44,203 nt of DNA from an uncultured Bacteroidota bacterium. GTDB lineage: Bacteria; Bacteroidota; Bacteroidia; 2-12-FULL-35-15. Positions 1 through 9,710 of this stretch are shown in pieces (positions within the stretch are counted from its first letter, which is position 1; the number at the start of each line of letters is the position of its first letter). The notes beneath the pieces were generated by a model. The model saw only the letters and a program-made list of their open reading frames with translations, was not told the DNA's origin and did not search any database. The translations under genes and the position numbers were made by a program. The stretch is taken from positions 1 through 44,203 of the forward strand of contig CAIWDF010000024.1 of NCBI GenBank assembly GCA_903911435.1, given 5' to 3'.

Positions 1-268
1 CTAAAAAACAAATAGTAACCCTAAACAGAGTAATAGTAACTCATAACAAACAAATAGTAACCCTAAACAGAGTAATAGTAACTCATAACAAACAAATAGT
101 AACCCTAAACAGAGTAATAGTAACTCAAAACAGAGTAGGAGTAACTCAAAACAGACCAATAGTAACCCTAAACAGAGTAATAGTAACTCAAAACAGACCC
201 ATAGTAACTCAAAACACTCAAAAAGTAAAATTTCAAGGCAAAAAAGTAACATTAAAGAACAAAACTGT
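1..268 (-). repeat. 21-bp tandem array with conserved leader (copy 1, truncated by window edge)
   Basis: Read on the minus strand, a 54-base leader (268-215) runs into ten 21-bp units (214-5) and the first four bases of an eleventh, so the element continues beyond base 1. The unit core is GTTACTATTGGTCTGT, with a few positions changing between units. Two identical neighbouring pairs create a local 42-bp period in 5-110. The leader plus first unit matches the copy at 22830-22904 at 73 of 75 positions. The leader is itself in 21-bp phase, with TTACTTTTT starting every 21 bases. Because 21 is a multiple of three, several frames stay open by construction, and no gene is called here. Function unknown. 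Confidence 0.9.
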
Positions 269-335
269 ATTTCCACTCCTCCCAAGTCGTATATCCAAAT
301 CTCAATACTCATATCTCAATACTCAAATCTACATT

Positions 336-353
336 CCCTACAACTTTAAACTT
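336..353 (-). repeat. Short AGTTTAAAGTTG module flanking the array
   Basis: On the minus strand this stretch reads AGTTTAAAGTTGTAGGG, matching the end of the 15-bp repeat block at 22741-22800 that precedes the second 21-bp array. The two loci therefore share an outer flank as well as leader and array. The spacing between this module and the leader differs between them. The intervening DNA here (269-335) holds a short duplicated ATCTCAATACTCA motif and no gene. Confidence 0.55.
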
Positions 354-436
354 CAATTGCTAGAATATTTCAAAAATCGTATAGCTACTATTATTATATT
401 GTTTAATTTCACACTCTTTAAAAAACAGAAGAATAT

Positions 437-2860
437 ATGTGGGCAGCCATAGCAAGATTTATCTTACGTAACCGAATAGCCATCATTGTGGTGTTGACCG
501 TGATAACGGTTTTGTTTGGCTACTATGCCCGAATAGCGGAAATAAGTTACGAATCGCCAAAACTATTGCCCGACCACGATACCACTGCCATAGAGTACAA
601 AGCTTTTAAGAAACGTTTTGGGCAAGATGGAAGTGTGATGGTGCTGGGCATAAACGAGGATGGTTTGTACAAATTGGAACGATTTAACCAATGGTACGAC
701 CTAGGTGTGAGGCTGAAAGATGTGGTAGGTGTGAAAGCTGTGGTTTCCGTAGCTCGCTTGCGCACGGTGATAAAGAATGATAGTTTAGGGATATTTGAAG
801 ACAAGCCAATAGTAAGTCAACGGCCGAAAACGCAAGCGGAAGTGGATAGCTTGAAAACGGTGATTGCCAATTTGCCTTTTTACAAAGACATCATTTATAA
901 CGACTCGGCACATGCCACACTGATGGCCATTACCTTCGACAATAAAAAGCTGAATACCAAAAACCGATTGGACATAGTGGATGCCATAAAACTGGAGGTG
1001 GATAAGTTTGTGGGAGATTCGCATGTGGAGGTGCATTATTCGGGTATGCCTTATATACGCACTGCGGTAGCTAGGAAGATAAAGGACGAGATGTCGCTAT
1101 TTATGATCCTTGCCATTATTGTTACGGGTATTATTCTGTTTGTGTTTTTCCGTTCGATATTGCCCGTGGTGTTTTCGTTGGCAGTGGTGTTTGTGGGTGT
1201 TATTTGGTCGGTAGGGTTTTTGGTTTTATTTGGGTATCAGATTTCTGTTCTCACGGGCTTGATTCCTCCTTTGCTCATTGTTATTGGTGTGCCCAATTGC
1301 ATCATGTTGCTGAACAAGTATCATCAGGAATACAAGATACATGGCAACCAAATAAAATCGTTGGCACGCGCTATCGAGAAAGTGGGGGTATCACTGTTTT
1401 TGGCCAATGTAACTACCTCCATAGGGTTTGCAGTGTTTTGTTCAACGGATAGTACGTTGCTTTTCGAATTTGGTTTAATTTCGTCTATCAGTGTGATGTT
1501 TACTTACGTTATATCGATGATGTTGATACCTATCGTGTTTAGCTTTTTACCTCCGCCATCGGTGAAACATGTGAAACACTTACAATCGAAACTGATTACC
1601 AAACTGCTCGAAAAGATAAACTACATTGTGCATCATCATCGCCCTCGCATCTATGTGATAGTGGTTTGTATTCTTCTCGTGTCGGTGTTCGGTGTAACCA
1701 AAATATTGCCTTTGGGATATGTGGTAGACGATTTGCCAAAGAAAGACCCCGTGTTGCTGGACTTGAAATATTTCGAGAAAGATTATCACGGAGTGTTGCC
1801 TTTTGAAATAAGCATCGATTCGAAAAAGCCCAATGGTATATTTGCTGATGGAGGCCGAACGCTGTATAAAATAAATAAACTTCAAAAGCTGTTCTTACAA
1901 TATCCCGAATTTTCGAGAGCGGTGTCGGTGGTAGAGGGAATTAAGTTTTTCAATCAAGCCTATAACGATGGTAAGGTGAAAGCCTACCGATTGCCAGGCG
2001 CGATGGAATTACAGAAGCTTTCGGACTTTGCAGGAGCCAACATGAAAGGAAAAGGTAGTCAGTTTGTGGCATTTATAGACAGCACCAAACAGTATACCCG
2101 CATCAGCATACAGATGAAAGACATTGGTTCGATACGAATGACTAGCCTGATAGACACCTTGAAACCTCGAATAGACAGTGTTTTTAATTTTGATTATGAA
2201 ACCAACACGTGGGCAACAGCTGATAAAAACTACAAGGTGGTGGTTACAGGTAATAGCTTAATGTTTTTGAAAGGAAACGCCTTTTTGGTTGAAAACCTTT
2301 TAGAATCGGTATTGCTAGCTATTATCCTTATTGCTATTGTAATGTTCACCCTGTTCATGTCGCCTCGAATGGTGTTGATTTCGGTAATACCTAGTCTTGT
2401 TCCACTCATCATCACAGCAGGATTAATGGGCTTTTTCGATATTCATTTAAAACCTTCTACCATTTTAATCTTTAGTATTGCCTTCGGTATTTCGTCAGAT
2501 GGAACCATGTATTTCCTTACCAAATACCGACAAGAAATGAAAAACCACAACAGCAATATTTCGAAAACAGTGTCGTTAGCCATCCGCGAAACGGGAGTAA
2601 GCATGATTTATACGGCCATCATCCTTTTCTGTGGATTCGGCATATTCACTGCATCGAGCTTTGGTGGCACCGCAGCACTTGGAATTTTGATTTCGGTAAC
2701 GCTTCTGTTGGCCTATTGCTCCAATCTTGTATTGTTGCCTTGCTTTTTATTGACATTGGAAAAACGATTAACAACCAAAGCATTTTTAGCAGAACCATTA
2801 ATCCAAGTGTTCGATGAGGAAGAGGATATCGATTTGGATGAATTAGAAATAAAAGAATAA
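437..2860 (+). CDS. RND/MMPL-family membrane exporter
   Basis: This 807-residue integral membrane protein is built as two homologous halves, as in the RND superfamily. TM1 lies near residues 10-28, followed by a large extracytoplasmic domain and a five-helix block near 218-385. TM7 near 401-423 begins the second half, followed by another large domain and a block near 615-780. The second block contains the family-like stretch [18 protein letters not shown]. The C-terminus is strongly acidic. MMPL and patched-like RND proteins move lipids or other hydrophobic molecules across the inner membrane using ion gradients. The substrate cannot be read here, though the downstream lipid and glycan genes make an envelope component plausible. 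The ATG at 437 directly precedes TM1. rfbA follows 22 bp later, suggesting co-transcription. Confidence 0.85.
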   Translation: MWAAIARFILRNRIAIIVVLTVITVLFGYYARIAEISYESPKLLPDHDTTAIEYKAFKKRFGQDGSVMVLGINEDGLYKLERFNQWYDLGVRLKDVVGVKAVVSVARLRTVIKNDSLGIFEDKPIVSQRPKTQAEVDSLKTVIANLPFYKDIIYNDSAHATLMAITFDNKKLNTKNRLDIVDAIKLEVDKFVGDSHVEVHYSGMPYIRTAVARKIKDEMSLFMILAIIVTGIILFVFFRSILPVVFSLAVVFVGVIWSVGFLVLFGYQISVLTGLIPPLLIVIGVPNCIMLLNKYHQEYKIHGNQIKSLARAIEKVGVSLFLANVTTSIGFAVFCSTDSTLLFEFGLISSISVMFTYVISMMLIPIVFSFLPPPSVKHVKHLQSKLITKLLEKINYIVHHHRPRIYVIVVCILLVSVFGVTKILPLGYVVDDLPKKDPVLLDLKYFEKDYHGVLPFEISIDSKKPNGIFADGGRTLYKINKLQKLFLQYPEFSRAVSVVEGIKFFNQAYNDGKVKAYRLPGAMELQKLSDFAGANMKGKGSQFVAFIDSTKQYTRISIQMKDIGSIRMTSLIDTLKPRIDSVFNFDYETNTWATADKNYKVVVTGNSLMFLKGNAFLVENLLESVLLAIILIAIVMFTLFMSPRMVLISVIPSLVPLIITAGLMGFFDIHLKPSTILIFSIAFGISSDGTMYFLTKYRQEMKNHNSNISKTVSLAIRETGVSMIYTAIILFCGFGIFTASSFGGTAALGILISVTLLLAYCSNLVLLPCFLLTLEKRLTTKAFLAEPLIQVFDEEEDIDLDELEIKE

Positions 2861-2882
2861 TAGAATTAAACAAAGTAGTAGC

Positions 2883-3746
2883 ATGAAAGGAATTATATTA
2901 GCAGGAGGCTCGGGCACACGCTTGCATCCACTAACACTTGCAGTAAGTAAACAGTTGATGCCTGTGTACGACAAACCGATGATTTATTATCCGCTATCGG
3001 TATTGATGATGGCAGGGGTGTCGGAAGTATTAATTATTTCTACTCCTCATGATTTGCCCCATTTCGAAAGATTGTTGGGCGATGGAACCAGCTTAGGATG
3101 CAAATTTAGTTATGCGGTTCAAGAAGTTCCAAACGGACTGGCCCAAGCTTTTGTTATTGGCGAGAAATTTATTGGCAACGACAAAGTAGCTTTGGTATTG
3201 GGCGACAATATTTTTTATGGTGCAGGTTTAGGCCGCTTGCTTCAACAACATCAAAACCCTGATGGAGGTGTAGTGTTTGCCTATCACGTGTCGGACCCTG
3301 AACGCTACGGAGTGGTTGAATTCGATTCGCAAGGCAATGCTGTTTCGATTGAAGAAAAACCTATACATCCGAAATCGAACTACGCAGTACCTGGACTTTA
3401 TTTCTACGACAATACTGTGGTGGAAGTAGCAAAAACACTGAAACCAAGCCCAAGAGGAGAATACGAGATAACAGATGTAAACAAACATTACCTACAAAAA
3501 GGTAAACTGAAAGTGGGAATATTGGACAGAGGCACAGCTTGGTTAGATACGGGAACTTTTGCATCGCTTACACAAGCTGGTCAGTTTGTTCAAGTAATTG
3601 AGGAACGTCAAGGCTTGAGTATCGGTTGCATTGAGGAGATAGCATACCGAATGGGTTACATCAACAAAGAACAGCTTTTAAAACTTGCCGAACCATTGAT
3701 GAAAAGTGGATACGGAAAGTACTTAAAGAAAACAGCAGAAAATTAG
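2883..3746 (+). CDS. rfbA: Glucose-1-phosphate thymidylyltransferase
   Basis: The 287-residue product is full length for RmlA/RfbA, which makes dTDP-glucose from glucose-1-phosphate and dTTP, the first step of dTDP-L-rhamnose synthesis. The nucleotide-binding loop [13 protein letters not shown] is at residues 6-18, the metal-binding VLGDNIF near 105-111 (D108), EEKP at 157-160, EYEITDVN at 193-200 and WLDTGT at 220-225. All expected motifs are intact. The other rhamnose genes rfbB, rfbC and rfbD are not next to it; the following epimerase is of another type. It probably shares a transcript with the upstream exporter. Confidence 0.95.
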   Translation: MKGIILAGGSGTRLHPLTLAVSKQLMPVYDKPMIYYPLSVLMMAGVSEVLIISTPHDLPHFERLLGDGTSLGCKFSYAVQEVPNGLAQAFVIGEKFIGNDKVALVLGDNIFYGAGLGRLLQQHQNPDGGVVFAYHVSDPERYGVVEFDSQGNAVSIEEKPIHPKSNYAVPGLYFYDNTVVEVAKTLKPSPRGEYEITDVNKHYLQKGKLKVGILDRGTAWLDTGTFASLTQAGQFVQVIEERQGLSIGCIEEIAYRMGYINKEQLLKLAEPLMKSGYGKYLKKTAEN

Positions 3747-3808
3747 AAGTAACAAAGCATTGAATAAATAATTCATAAAACAATTTCAGTAATTCTGAAA
3801 CGTAAAAA

Positions 3809-4744
3809 ATGACTAAAATATTAATAACAGGAGGGGCAGGTTTTATTCCAAGCTGTTTGGCAGAACGACTAGCGGAGAAATCAGAGAATCAATTGGTGTT
3901 GGTTGACAATTTCTTAACTGGAAGAGTAGAAAAAATACCACAATCAAAACACAACAACATCAAATTTATAAAATGTGATGTGAATGATTTCAAGGACATT
4001 TCCGGAGTGTTTTATGCATACCAATTCGACTATGTGTTTCATTATGCTGCTATGGTTGGTGTAAAACGCACACAAGATAATCCGGTGAGTGTTTTGGAAG
4101 ATATAGGTGGAATAAAAAATGTTTTGAATCTTTCAAAAAACACAGGAGTAAAACGCATTTATTTTTCATCCTCATCCGAAGTGTATGGTGAGCCAGTTGA
4201 ATTTCCACAAAACGAGCACACCACTCCTTTGAATTCTCGATTGCCATATGCCATTGTGAAAAACGTTGGTGAATCCTATCTGAAATCGTATAAGCAAGAA
4301 TACAATTTGGATTATACCATCTTCCGATTTTTTAATACCTATGGACCTAAACAAAGTAAAGACTTTGTGGTATCGAAATTTATTTCTAGTGCGCTTACTA
4401 ATAAGGACATTACAATTTATGGTGATGGAAAACAAACGCGTACCTTCTGTTTTATCGATGACAATATTCAGGCAACCACCACTGCATTTTACGAGAACAA
4501 ATTTGTAAATGATGTGGTGAACATTGGAGGAGATAAGGAAATTACTATTTTAGAACTTGCAGAAACCATTATTAAGTTGACCAATTCAAGTTCTAAAATT
4601 ATTCATCTGCCAGCATTAAAAGATGGCGACATGACCAGAAGAAGACCTGACATTACTAAAATGAAACAACTGTTGAATAAAGAAAACATTTCTTTAGAAG
4701 CAGGATTAAAAATGGTTTTACAAAACACTAATTACATTTTATAA
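3809..4744 (+). CDS. NAD-dependent sugar-nucleotide epimerase/dehydratase (extended SDR)
   Basis: The 311-residue protein has the extended SDR fold used by UDP- and dTDP-sugar epimerases, dehydratases and decarboxylases. The N-terminal beta strand leads to GGAGFIPS (residues 8-15). The expected form is GxxGxxG, so the third glycine is replaced by Pro14. The catalytic YxxxK is intact (Y147, K151), with a serine run SSSSEVYG near 120-127. Other features are family-like: DNF after beta-2, FNTYGP, and RTFCFIDD. It resembles UDP-glucuronate decarboxylase or dTDP-glucose 4,6-dehydratase relatives, but the exact substrate is unresolved. A small hairpin (TTTCAG...CTGAAA, 3784-3800) lies just before the start codon. 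Confidence 0.85.
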   Translation: MTKILITGGAGFIPSCLAERLAEKSENQLVLVDNFLTGRVEKIPQSKHNNIKFIKCDVNDFKDISGVFYAYQFDYVFHYAAMVGVKRTQDNPVSVLEDIGGIKNVLNLSKNTGVKRIYFSSSSEVYGEPVEFPQNEHTTPLNSRLPYAIVKNVGESYLKSYKQEYNLDYTIFRFFNTYGPKQSKDFVVSKFISSALTNKDITIYGDGKQTRTFCFIDDNIQATTTAFYENKFVNDVVNIGGDKEITILELAETIIKLTNSSSKIIHLPALKDGDMTRRRPDITKMKQLLNKENISLEAGLKMVLQNTNYIL

Positions 4745-4749
4745 TTTTC

Positions 4750-5730
4750 TTGAAAACGATAAAAGAATACTCTCAACTAATAGATAATGCTTTAAAAGAT
4801 AAGCAATATGGTTCGTACCCTAAAGAATTGTACGATCCTATTTCTTATGTAATGTCCCTTGGAGGTAAGCGCTTGCGCCCTCTACTCGTACTCATGGGTA
4901 ACGATTTGTTTGGTGGTGATACAGAAAAGGCTATACATCCAGCTATTGCTATCGAGCTATTCCATAATTTCACGTTGGTACATGATGACATTATGGACAA
5001 AGCCCCACTGCGAAGAAATCAAAGCACTGTGCATAAAAAGTGGAACGAAAATGTTGCGATACTAAGTGCTGATGCAATGATGGTGAAAGCATACCAAGAA
5101 TTATGCAAAGCTGACTTCAACTTTCTTCCAACCCTTCTCGACATCTTTAGCGATACCGCGTTAAAAGTTTGCGAAGGACAACAATTGGACATGAACTATG
5201 AAACTCAAACAAAAGTTTCTATTTTGAATTACCTCAAGATGATTGAACTTAAAACAGCAGTTCTACTTGGTGGAAGTTTAAAGATTGGAGCGATCTTGGG
5301 TGGCGCTAGTCAAACCGATTCGCAAACGATGTATGATTTCGGTAAACATGTTGGTATTGCATTTCAGCTTCAAGACGATATTCTTGATGTTTTTGGAGAC
5401 TCTGAAAAATTTGGAAAACAAAAAGGCGGTGACATTATATCGAACAAGAAAACCTATTTATTGCTCAAAGCTCTAGAAATGGTGGAAGGTAATAAGTATA
5501 TGAAAGAAGAGCTACACCTTTGGATAAATGCACCTGTATTTGAATCATCCGAAAAAGTGGAAGCGGTGACTAATATTTACAATTTTCTTAATGTGAGAGA
5601 ACTGGCTAATAAGGAAATGGAAAAGCAATACGCTATTGGCATGAGTTTACTTAATTCATTACATGTAGCTGATGACAAAAAGAAGAACATTATTAATTTT
5701 ACCGATAGCTTAATGGTGAGAGAAGTATGA
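4750..5730 (+). CDS. Polyprenyl diphosphate synthase (trans-isoprenyl type)
   Basis: A 326-residue trans-prenyltransferase that extends farnesyl or geranyl diphosphate with isopentenyl diphosphate, giving precursors for quinone side chains. It shows GGKRLRP (38-44), the first aspartate-rich motif DDIMD (79-83) followed by LRR, and the second motif DDILD (209-213) after FQLQ. GDIISNKKTYLL near 228-238 is also typical. The start is TTG at 4750, five bases after the previous stop; no better ATG exists upstream of the conserved N-terminus. Chain length (C30-C40 is usual for Bacteroidota menaquinone) cannot be decided from the sequence alone. Confidence 0.92.
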   Translation: MKTIKEYSQLIDNALKDKQYGSYPKELYDPISYVMSLGGKRLRPLLVLMGNDLFGGDTEKAIHPAIAIELFHNFTLVHDDIMDKAPLRRNQSTVHKKWNENVAILSADAMMVKAYQELCKADFNFLPTLLDIFSDTALKVCEGQQLDMNYETQTKVSILNYLKMIELKTAVLLGGSLKIGAILGGASQTDSQTMYDFGKHVGIAFQLQDDILDVFGDSEKFGKQKGGDIISNKKTYLLLKALEMVEGNKYMKEELHLWINAPVFESSEKVEAVTNIYNFLNVRELANKEMEKQYAIGMSLLNSLHVADDKKKNIINFTDSLMVREV

Positions 5731-5784
5731 TGCACTCAAAATCATCACCCTATTGCTTGAACAAATACGATTAACATAAATCCT

Positions 5785-6522
5785 TTGAACTACTTTTTGA
5801 TATTACCACGTACGCTTTGGAAATTGTTTTTTATACTCAATTTCGGAATTGGCTTGCTTATACTTTATCCTGCATTTTATGTTCTATTATCAAGAAAAGT
5901 ATGGTTTTCAAAAGCATTTCTTTTAATGCGTTTTTGGGCAAAATGGATATTCACTATTCCGGGACTCATCACAAAGACCAATTGGAAGACTCCAAAAAAC
6001 GACTTGCCTCAACCTGTTGTTTATTGTGCCAATCATGCTTCCTATTTAGACATCGTCACAAGCTATTTAGTCATTCCAAACTACTTTGTGTTCATGGGGA
6101 AACAAGAGTTGAGCAAAGCTCCTTTATTTCGGGTTTTTTTTAAAGAGATGAATATCTTAGTGAATAGAGAAAACAATAAATCGTCACACAGAGCCTTTTT
6201 AAGAGCAGCTGAAGATATTGATAAAGGGGCAAGTGTATTCATCTTCCCCGAAGGTGGTATTTCTAGTTCTGGTAGATTAAGAGGTTTCAAAAATGGGGCA
6301 TTTAAATTAGCGATTGAAAAACAAATTCCAATTGTACCCATTACTTATTTGAATAATTGGAAACTTTTACAAAATGGTGGTTTTTTTAAAGCGCATGGCA
6401 GACCTGGTATTTCAAGAATTGTTGTCCACCCTCCTATCAGCACCGTTGGACTCACTGCAGATGATGCTATTGAGCTAAAAACAAAAGTACATCACATAAT
6501 TTTGAACGAACTAACACATTAG
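5785..6522 (+). CDS. plsC: 1-acyl-sn-glycerol-3-phosphate acyltransferase (PlsC family)
   Basis: This 245-residue inner-membrane enzyme acylates lysophosphatidic acid to phosphatidic acid in phospholipid synthesis. The N-terminus has a membrane segment (about 10-35). The catalytic HX4D block is N83-H84-ASYL-D89. FPEGG at 154-158 is the acyl-acceptor binding motif, and VPITYLNNW follows near 200. The start is taken as TTG at 5785, giving MNYFLILPRT directly before the membrane helix. It lies 54 bp after the prenyl synthase and 3 bp before gatC, consistent with one transcript. Family assignment is firm; specificity for lysophosphatidate over another acyl acceptor is by analogy. Confidence 0.9.
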   Translation: MNYFLILPRTLWKLFFILNFGIGLLILYPAFYVLLSRKVWFSKAFLLMRFWAKWIFTIPGLITKTNWKTPKNDLPQPVVYCANHASYLDIVTSYLVIPNYFVFMGKQELSKAPLFRVFFKEMNILVNRENNKSSHRAFLRAAEDIDKGASVFIFPEGGISSSGRLRGFKNGAFKLAIEKQIPIVPITYLNNWKLLQNGGFFKAHGRPGISRIVVHPPISTVGLTADDAIELKTKVHHIILNELTH

Positions 6523-6525
6523 AAT

Positions 6526-6816
6526 ATGAAAATTGATAAAGAAACAGTAGATAAAATTTCACATTTAGCTCGTCTTGAATTTGACGACACAGCAAAGGCG
6601 GAAATAATAAACGACATGAACAATATGCTTTCGTTTGTAGAGAAATTAAACGAACTAGATACCGCTAATATTGAGCCACTCATTTACATGAGTGAAGAAG
6701 TTACCGTGTTACGTGAAGACGAAATTATTCACAAAATAACGCAGAGTGAAGCTTTGAAAAATGCCCCACAACACGACTCTGATTATTTCAAAGTTCCTAA
6801 AGTAATCAATAAGTAA
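6526..6816 (+). CDS. gatC: Aspartyl/glutamyl-tRNA amidotransferase subunit C
   Basis: The 96-residue product matches the usual length of GatC, the small subunit that stabilises GatA/GatB in converting misacylated Glu-tRNA(Gln) or Asp-tRNA(Asn) to the amidated form. Family marks are the N-terminal ID..TVDKISHLARLEF, a central MLSFVEKLNELDTANIEP, and the C-terminal LREDE...AP..D.FKVPKVI. gatA and gatB are not in the window. The start ATG lies three bases after the plsC stop. The gene converges with fbp, with stops only 13 bp apart. Confidence 0.95.
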   Translation: MKIDKETVDKISHLARLEFDDTAKAEIINDMNNMLSFVEKLNELDTANIEPLIYMSEEVTVLREDEIIHKITQSEALKNAPQHDSDYFKVPKVINK

Positions 6817-6829
6817 TTGAAAATTTTAC

Positions 6830-7840
6830 CTACGCCTTAGCGCTTTTTTTCATGTAATCGCAAGCCAAATCGACCATATCGGCAGAACCAAGGAATAAGG
6901 GAGTGCGCTGATGGAGTTCGCGGATATCTAATTCGAGAATGCGTTTGCTTCCATCGGTGGCTTTACCGCCTGCCTGCTCCACAATAAAAGCTAAAGGATT
7001 GCACTCGTACAATAGGCGAAGCTTACCGTTTGGCGATTTGGAAGTGGTGGGGTAAATGTAGATGCCACCTGTAATAAGATTGCGGTGAATATCGGCCACA
7101 CCGCTACCGATATAGCGGGAAGAGTAAGGACGGTTGGTAGAATCGTCTTCTTCCTGGCAATATTTAATGTATTTTTTTACTCCGTCAGGAAAGTGAACAT
7201 AGTTACCTTCGTTGATAGAATAGGTTTTGGCTGTTTTGGGTGTTTGCATGTTGGGGTGAGATAAACAGAACTCGCCAATGGATGGGTCGAGTGTAAATCC
7301 GTTTACTCCTTTGCCTGTGGTGTAAACAAGCATACATGAAGAGCCGTAAATGATATATCCGGCAGCTACCTGCTCGGTGCCGCGTTGAAAAAAGTCTTCT
7401 TTGGTACCCGGCCCGTGAAGGGAGGTTCTGCGATAGATAGAGAAAATGGTTCCTACAGAAACGTTGACATCAATATTAGAAGAGCCGTCAAGAGGGTCGA
7501 TAGCTACAACATATTTTGCATTTTTAGACATATCGTTTTCGACAAGAATAATGTCTTCGTTTTCTTCGGAAGCAATGGCGCAACACTCGCCACCTATACT
7601 TAAGGCTGCGATGAATTGCTCGTTGGCAAACACATCGAGTTTCTTAACGTTTTCGCCTTGAATATTAATTTCGCCTGCATCGCCCAATATGTCGGCCAGG
7701 CCGGCTTTGGTAACTTCGCGGTTTACTATTTTGGATGCAATACCGATATCTCTTAAAAGCCTGGATAATTCGCCTTTTGAGAAAGGGAAATCGGCTTGTT
7801 TTTCAATTATAAATTGTCCTAAAGTTTTTACTCTGCTCAT
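6830..7840 (-). CDS. fbp: Class I fructose-1,6-bisphosphatase
   Basis: This cytoplasmic gluconeogenic enzyme hydrolyses fructose-1,6-bisphosphate to fructose-6-phosphate. The reading frame is open from 7867, but the start chosen is the ATG at 7840 ([11 protein letters not shown]), where conserved family sequence begins; this gives 336 residues, normal for class I. The metal-binding signature [12 protein letters not shown] is intact, as are the upstream glutamates in [11 protein letters not shown] and the C-terminal substrate-binding region [20 protein letters not shown]. It is transcribed alone and diverges from the GNAT gene with about 115 bp between starts. Confidence 0.95.
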   Translation of the reverse strand: MSRVKTLGQFIIEKQADFPFSKGELSRLLRDIGIASKIVNREVTKAGLADILGDAGEINIQGENVKKLDVFANEQFIAALSIGGECCAIASEENEDIILVENDMSKNAKYVVAIDPLDGSSNIDVNVSVGTIFSIYRRTSLHGPGTKEDFFQRGTEQVAAGYIIYGSSCMLVYTTGKGVNGFTLDPSIGEFCLSHPNMQTPKTAKTYSINEGNYVHFPDGVKKYIKYCQEEDDSTNRPYSSRYIGSGVADIHRNLITGGIYIYPTTSKSPNGKLRLLYECNPLAFIVEQAGGKATDGSKRILELDIRELHQRTPLFLGSADMVDLACDYMKKSAKA

Positions 7841-7930
7841 TTTTGTTTTTCTATTTTTGAGGTGCAAATATCGTAAATATCTTTCATGTGGAGCAGATTA
7901 AATTGAAGAGTAAGAATTGAAAGAAATAAA

Positions 7931-7938
7931 TACCTTTG
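7931..7938 (+). promoter_or_regulatory. Promoter -7 element (TACCTTTG) for the GNAT-aspartokinase pair
   Basis: TACCTTTG is an exact match to the Bacteroidota -7 consensus TAnnTTTG and lies 16 bp before the GNAT start codon. No convincing -33 TTG sits at the usual distance, so the call rests on the -7 box and its position. Confidence 0.55.
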
Positions 7939-7954
7939 CTTGATATTTTTGACT

Positions 7955-8452
7955 ATGAAATTAGAGATAAGAAAAGGAGTAAGAGAGGACATTCCTGAGG
8001 CATTGCAGCTGGTTAAGGAGCTTGCTATTTATGAAAAAGCACCGAACGAAGTTACTGTGACGGTGGAAGAAATGGAGCGTGACGGATTTGGAAAGGAGGC
8101 TGTGTTTACGTTTTATGTGGCAGAAACAGAAAAGGGAATTGTGGGAATGGCGCTGTATTACATTAAATATTCGACCTGGAAAGGGAAGTGTGTGTTTCTG
8201 GAAGATATTATAGTGACGGAAGAGTATCGCAAATTGGGTATTGGTAAAAAGTTGTTTGATGAAGTGTTGAGAGATGCAAAACAATTAAATGTGCGCAGAC
8301 TGGAATGGCAGGTACTGGAATGGAACGAACCGGCTATTAAGTTTTATGAAAAGATGAATGCTAAATTTGATAGTGAGTGGGTAAATTGCAAGATGACTGA
8401 TAAGGAAATTAGAGATTATAAATTACAGGATAATACAAATGAAAATATTTAA
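7955..8452 (+). CDS. GNAT-family N-acetyltransferase
   Basis: This 165-residue protein has the GNAT fold and transfers an acetyl group from acetyl-CoA to an amine. The acetyl-CoA pyrophosphate loop is visible as VTEEYRKLGIGKKLF (R/QxxGxG), preceded by the beta-4 strand CVFLEDI and followed by RRLEWQVLEWNEPAIKFYEKMNAK. The best matches by character are diamine or small-molecule acetyltransferases of the spermidine acetyltransferase-like group, but the substrate is not readable. The start is set at ATG 7955, because the four extra codons of the longer frame leave too little space after the promoter. Its end overlaps the aspartokinase start by 14 bp, implying translational coupling. Confidence 0.88.
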   Translation: MKLEIRKGVREDIPEALQLVKELAIYEKAPNEVTVTVEEMERDGFGKEAVFTFYVAETEKGIVGMALYYIKYSTWKGKCVFLEDIIVTEEYRKLGIGKKLFDEVLRDAKQLNVRRLEWQVLEWNEPAIKFYEKMNAKFDSEWVNCKMTDKEIRDYKLQDNTNENI

Positions 8453-9710
8453 GTTTGGAGGAGCATCGGTTAAAGATGCGGAAGGGGTAAAAAATGTAGC
8501 GGGTATTATTAATCGTTTTCCTAACGAAAACATTATTGTGGTGGTGTCGGCAATGGGAAAAGTTACCAATGCTCTGGAGAGACTGGTGAATGCATATTAT
8601 TTTAAAAAGGAAGATGCGAACTTGGTTTTGGATGAAATAAAAAAATATAATCTGGATATAATTCATCAATTGTTCACGGATTCAAATCATGAGGTGTATG
8701 ATGAAATCAATAATACTTTTGTAGAGCTTCATTGGGCAATAGAAGAAGAGCCTACCATAAATTTCAATTACGAGTACGATAAGATAGTGTGTATGGGAGA
8801 AATTATTTCAACCAAAATAGTAAATGCATACTTGGCAATGGCAGGCATACCTTCTGAATGGAGAGATGTTAGAGATTTTGTTCAGACAGATAATACTTAC
8901 AGAGAAGGAAAAGTAAACTGGGAATTAACCCAGCGACTGGTGGATAAAAGTCTTATTCCATGCTTTGCTGGCAGGAAACATCGTATTGTGGTAACACAAG
9001 GATTTATAGGAGGCACATCTGAAAATTATACCACCACACTGGGAAGAGAAGGCAGCGATTACACTGCAGCCATTCTTGCTTTTACAACCAATGCAGAAAG
9101 TGTAACCATTTGGAAAGATGTTCCCGGTGTGTTGAATGCCGACCCGAAATATTTTGAGAACACACAAAAGCTGGAACATATCTCTTATCAGGATGCTATT
9201 GAGCTGGCGTATTATGGTGTGTCGGTAATACATCCGAAAACTATTAAGCCAATACAAAATAAATCAATTCCACTTTATGTAAAATCGTTTATTCATCCCG
9301 AAGATGCAGGAACGGTAATTAGTTCGGCTCAATCGCCACTGCCTGTGCCTTGCTTTATTATTAAATTTAATCAGGTGTTGATTTCCATTTCACCAAAAGA
9401 TTTCTCGTTTATTGCAGAGGATAATTTCAGTGATATCTTTAATTTGTTTGCCAAGGAGCAGGTAAAAATTAATGTGATGCAGAATTCTGCAATAAGTTTT
9501 TCGGTAAGTGTGGATAATGACGAACGGAAAATTCCGGAACTAATTAAATTACTTCAGAAGGATTTTCGTGTGTTGTACAACGAGCAGCTGGAACTGATTA
9601 CCATCCGTTATTACGACCAGACAACCATAGATAAACTGACAGAGAATAAAAATATTTTACTGGAGGTAAGAAGCCGACATACGGTGCAACTGGTGGTGAA
9701 GAAGAAATAA
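8439..9710 (+). CDS. Monofunctional aspartokinase
   Basis: The 423-residue product phosphorylates aspartate, the first step toward lysine/diaminopimelate, threonine and methionine. The kinase domain begins with KFGGAS at residues 5-10 (KFGGTS is commoner) and contains the GREGSDYTAA motif and VPGVLNADPK. The C-terminal third is a regulatory ACT-type region, so feedback inhibition is likely. There is no fused homoserine dehydrogenase. It overlaps the upstream GNAT gene by 14 bp. Its stop abuts the stop of the convergent dehydrogenase gene with no spacer. Confidence 0.92.
   Translation: MKIFKFGGASVKDAEGVKNVAGIINRFPNENIIVVVSAMGKVTNALERLVNAYYFKKEDANLVLDEIKKYNLDIIHQLFTDSNHEVYDEINNTFVELHWAIEEEPTINFNYEYDKIVCMGEIISTKIVNAYLAMAGIPSEWRDVRDFVQTDNTYREGKVNWELTQRLVDKSLIPCFAGRKHRIVVTQGFIGGTSENYTTTLGREGSDYTAAILAFTTNAESVTIWKDVPGVLNADPKYFENTQKLEHISYQDAIELAYYGVSVIHPKTIKPIQNKSIPLYVKSFIHPEDAGTVISSAQSPLPVPCFIIKFNQVLISISPKDFSFIAEDNFSDIFNLFAKEQVKINVMQNSAISFSVSVDNDERKIPELIKLLQKDFRVLYNEQLELITIRYYDQTTIDKLTENKNILLEVRSRHTVQLVVKKK

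Noticed and set aside
1-120. Telomere-like TTTAGGG sequence
   Set aside because: TTTAGGG occurs once per some 21-bp units and does not repeat at its own 7-bp period; this is coincidence within the array.
1-312. 103-codon minus-strand reading frame rich in Leu and Cys
   Set aside because: A translation of the 21-bp array in another frame; repeats divisible by three remain open without selection.
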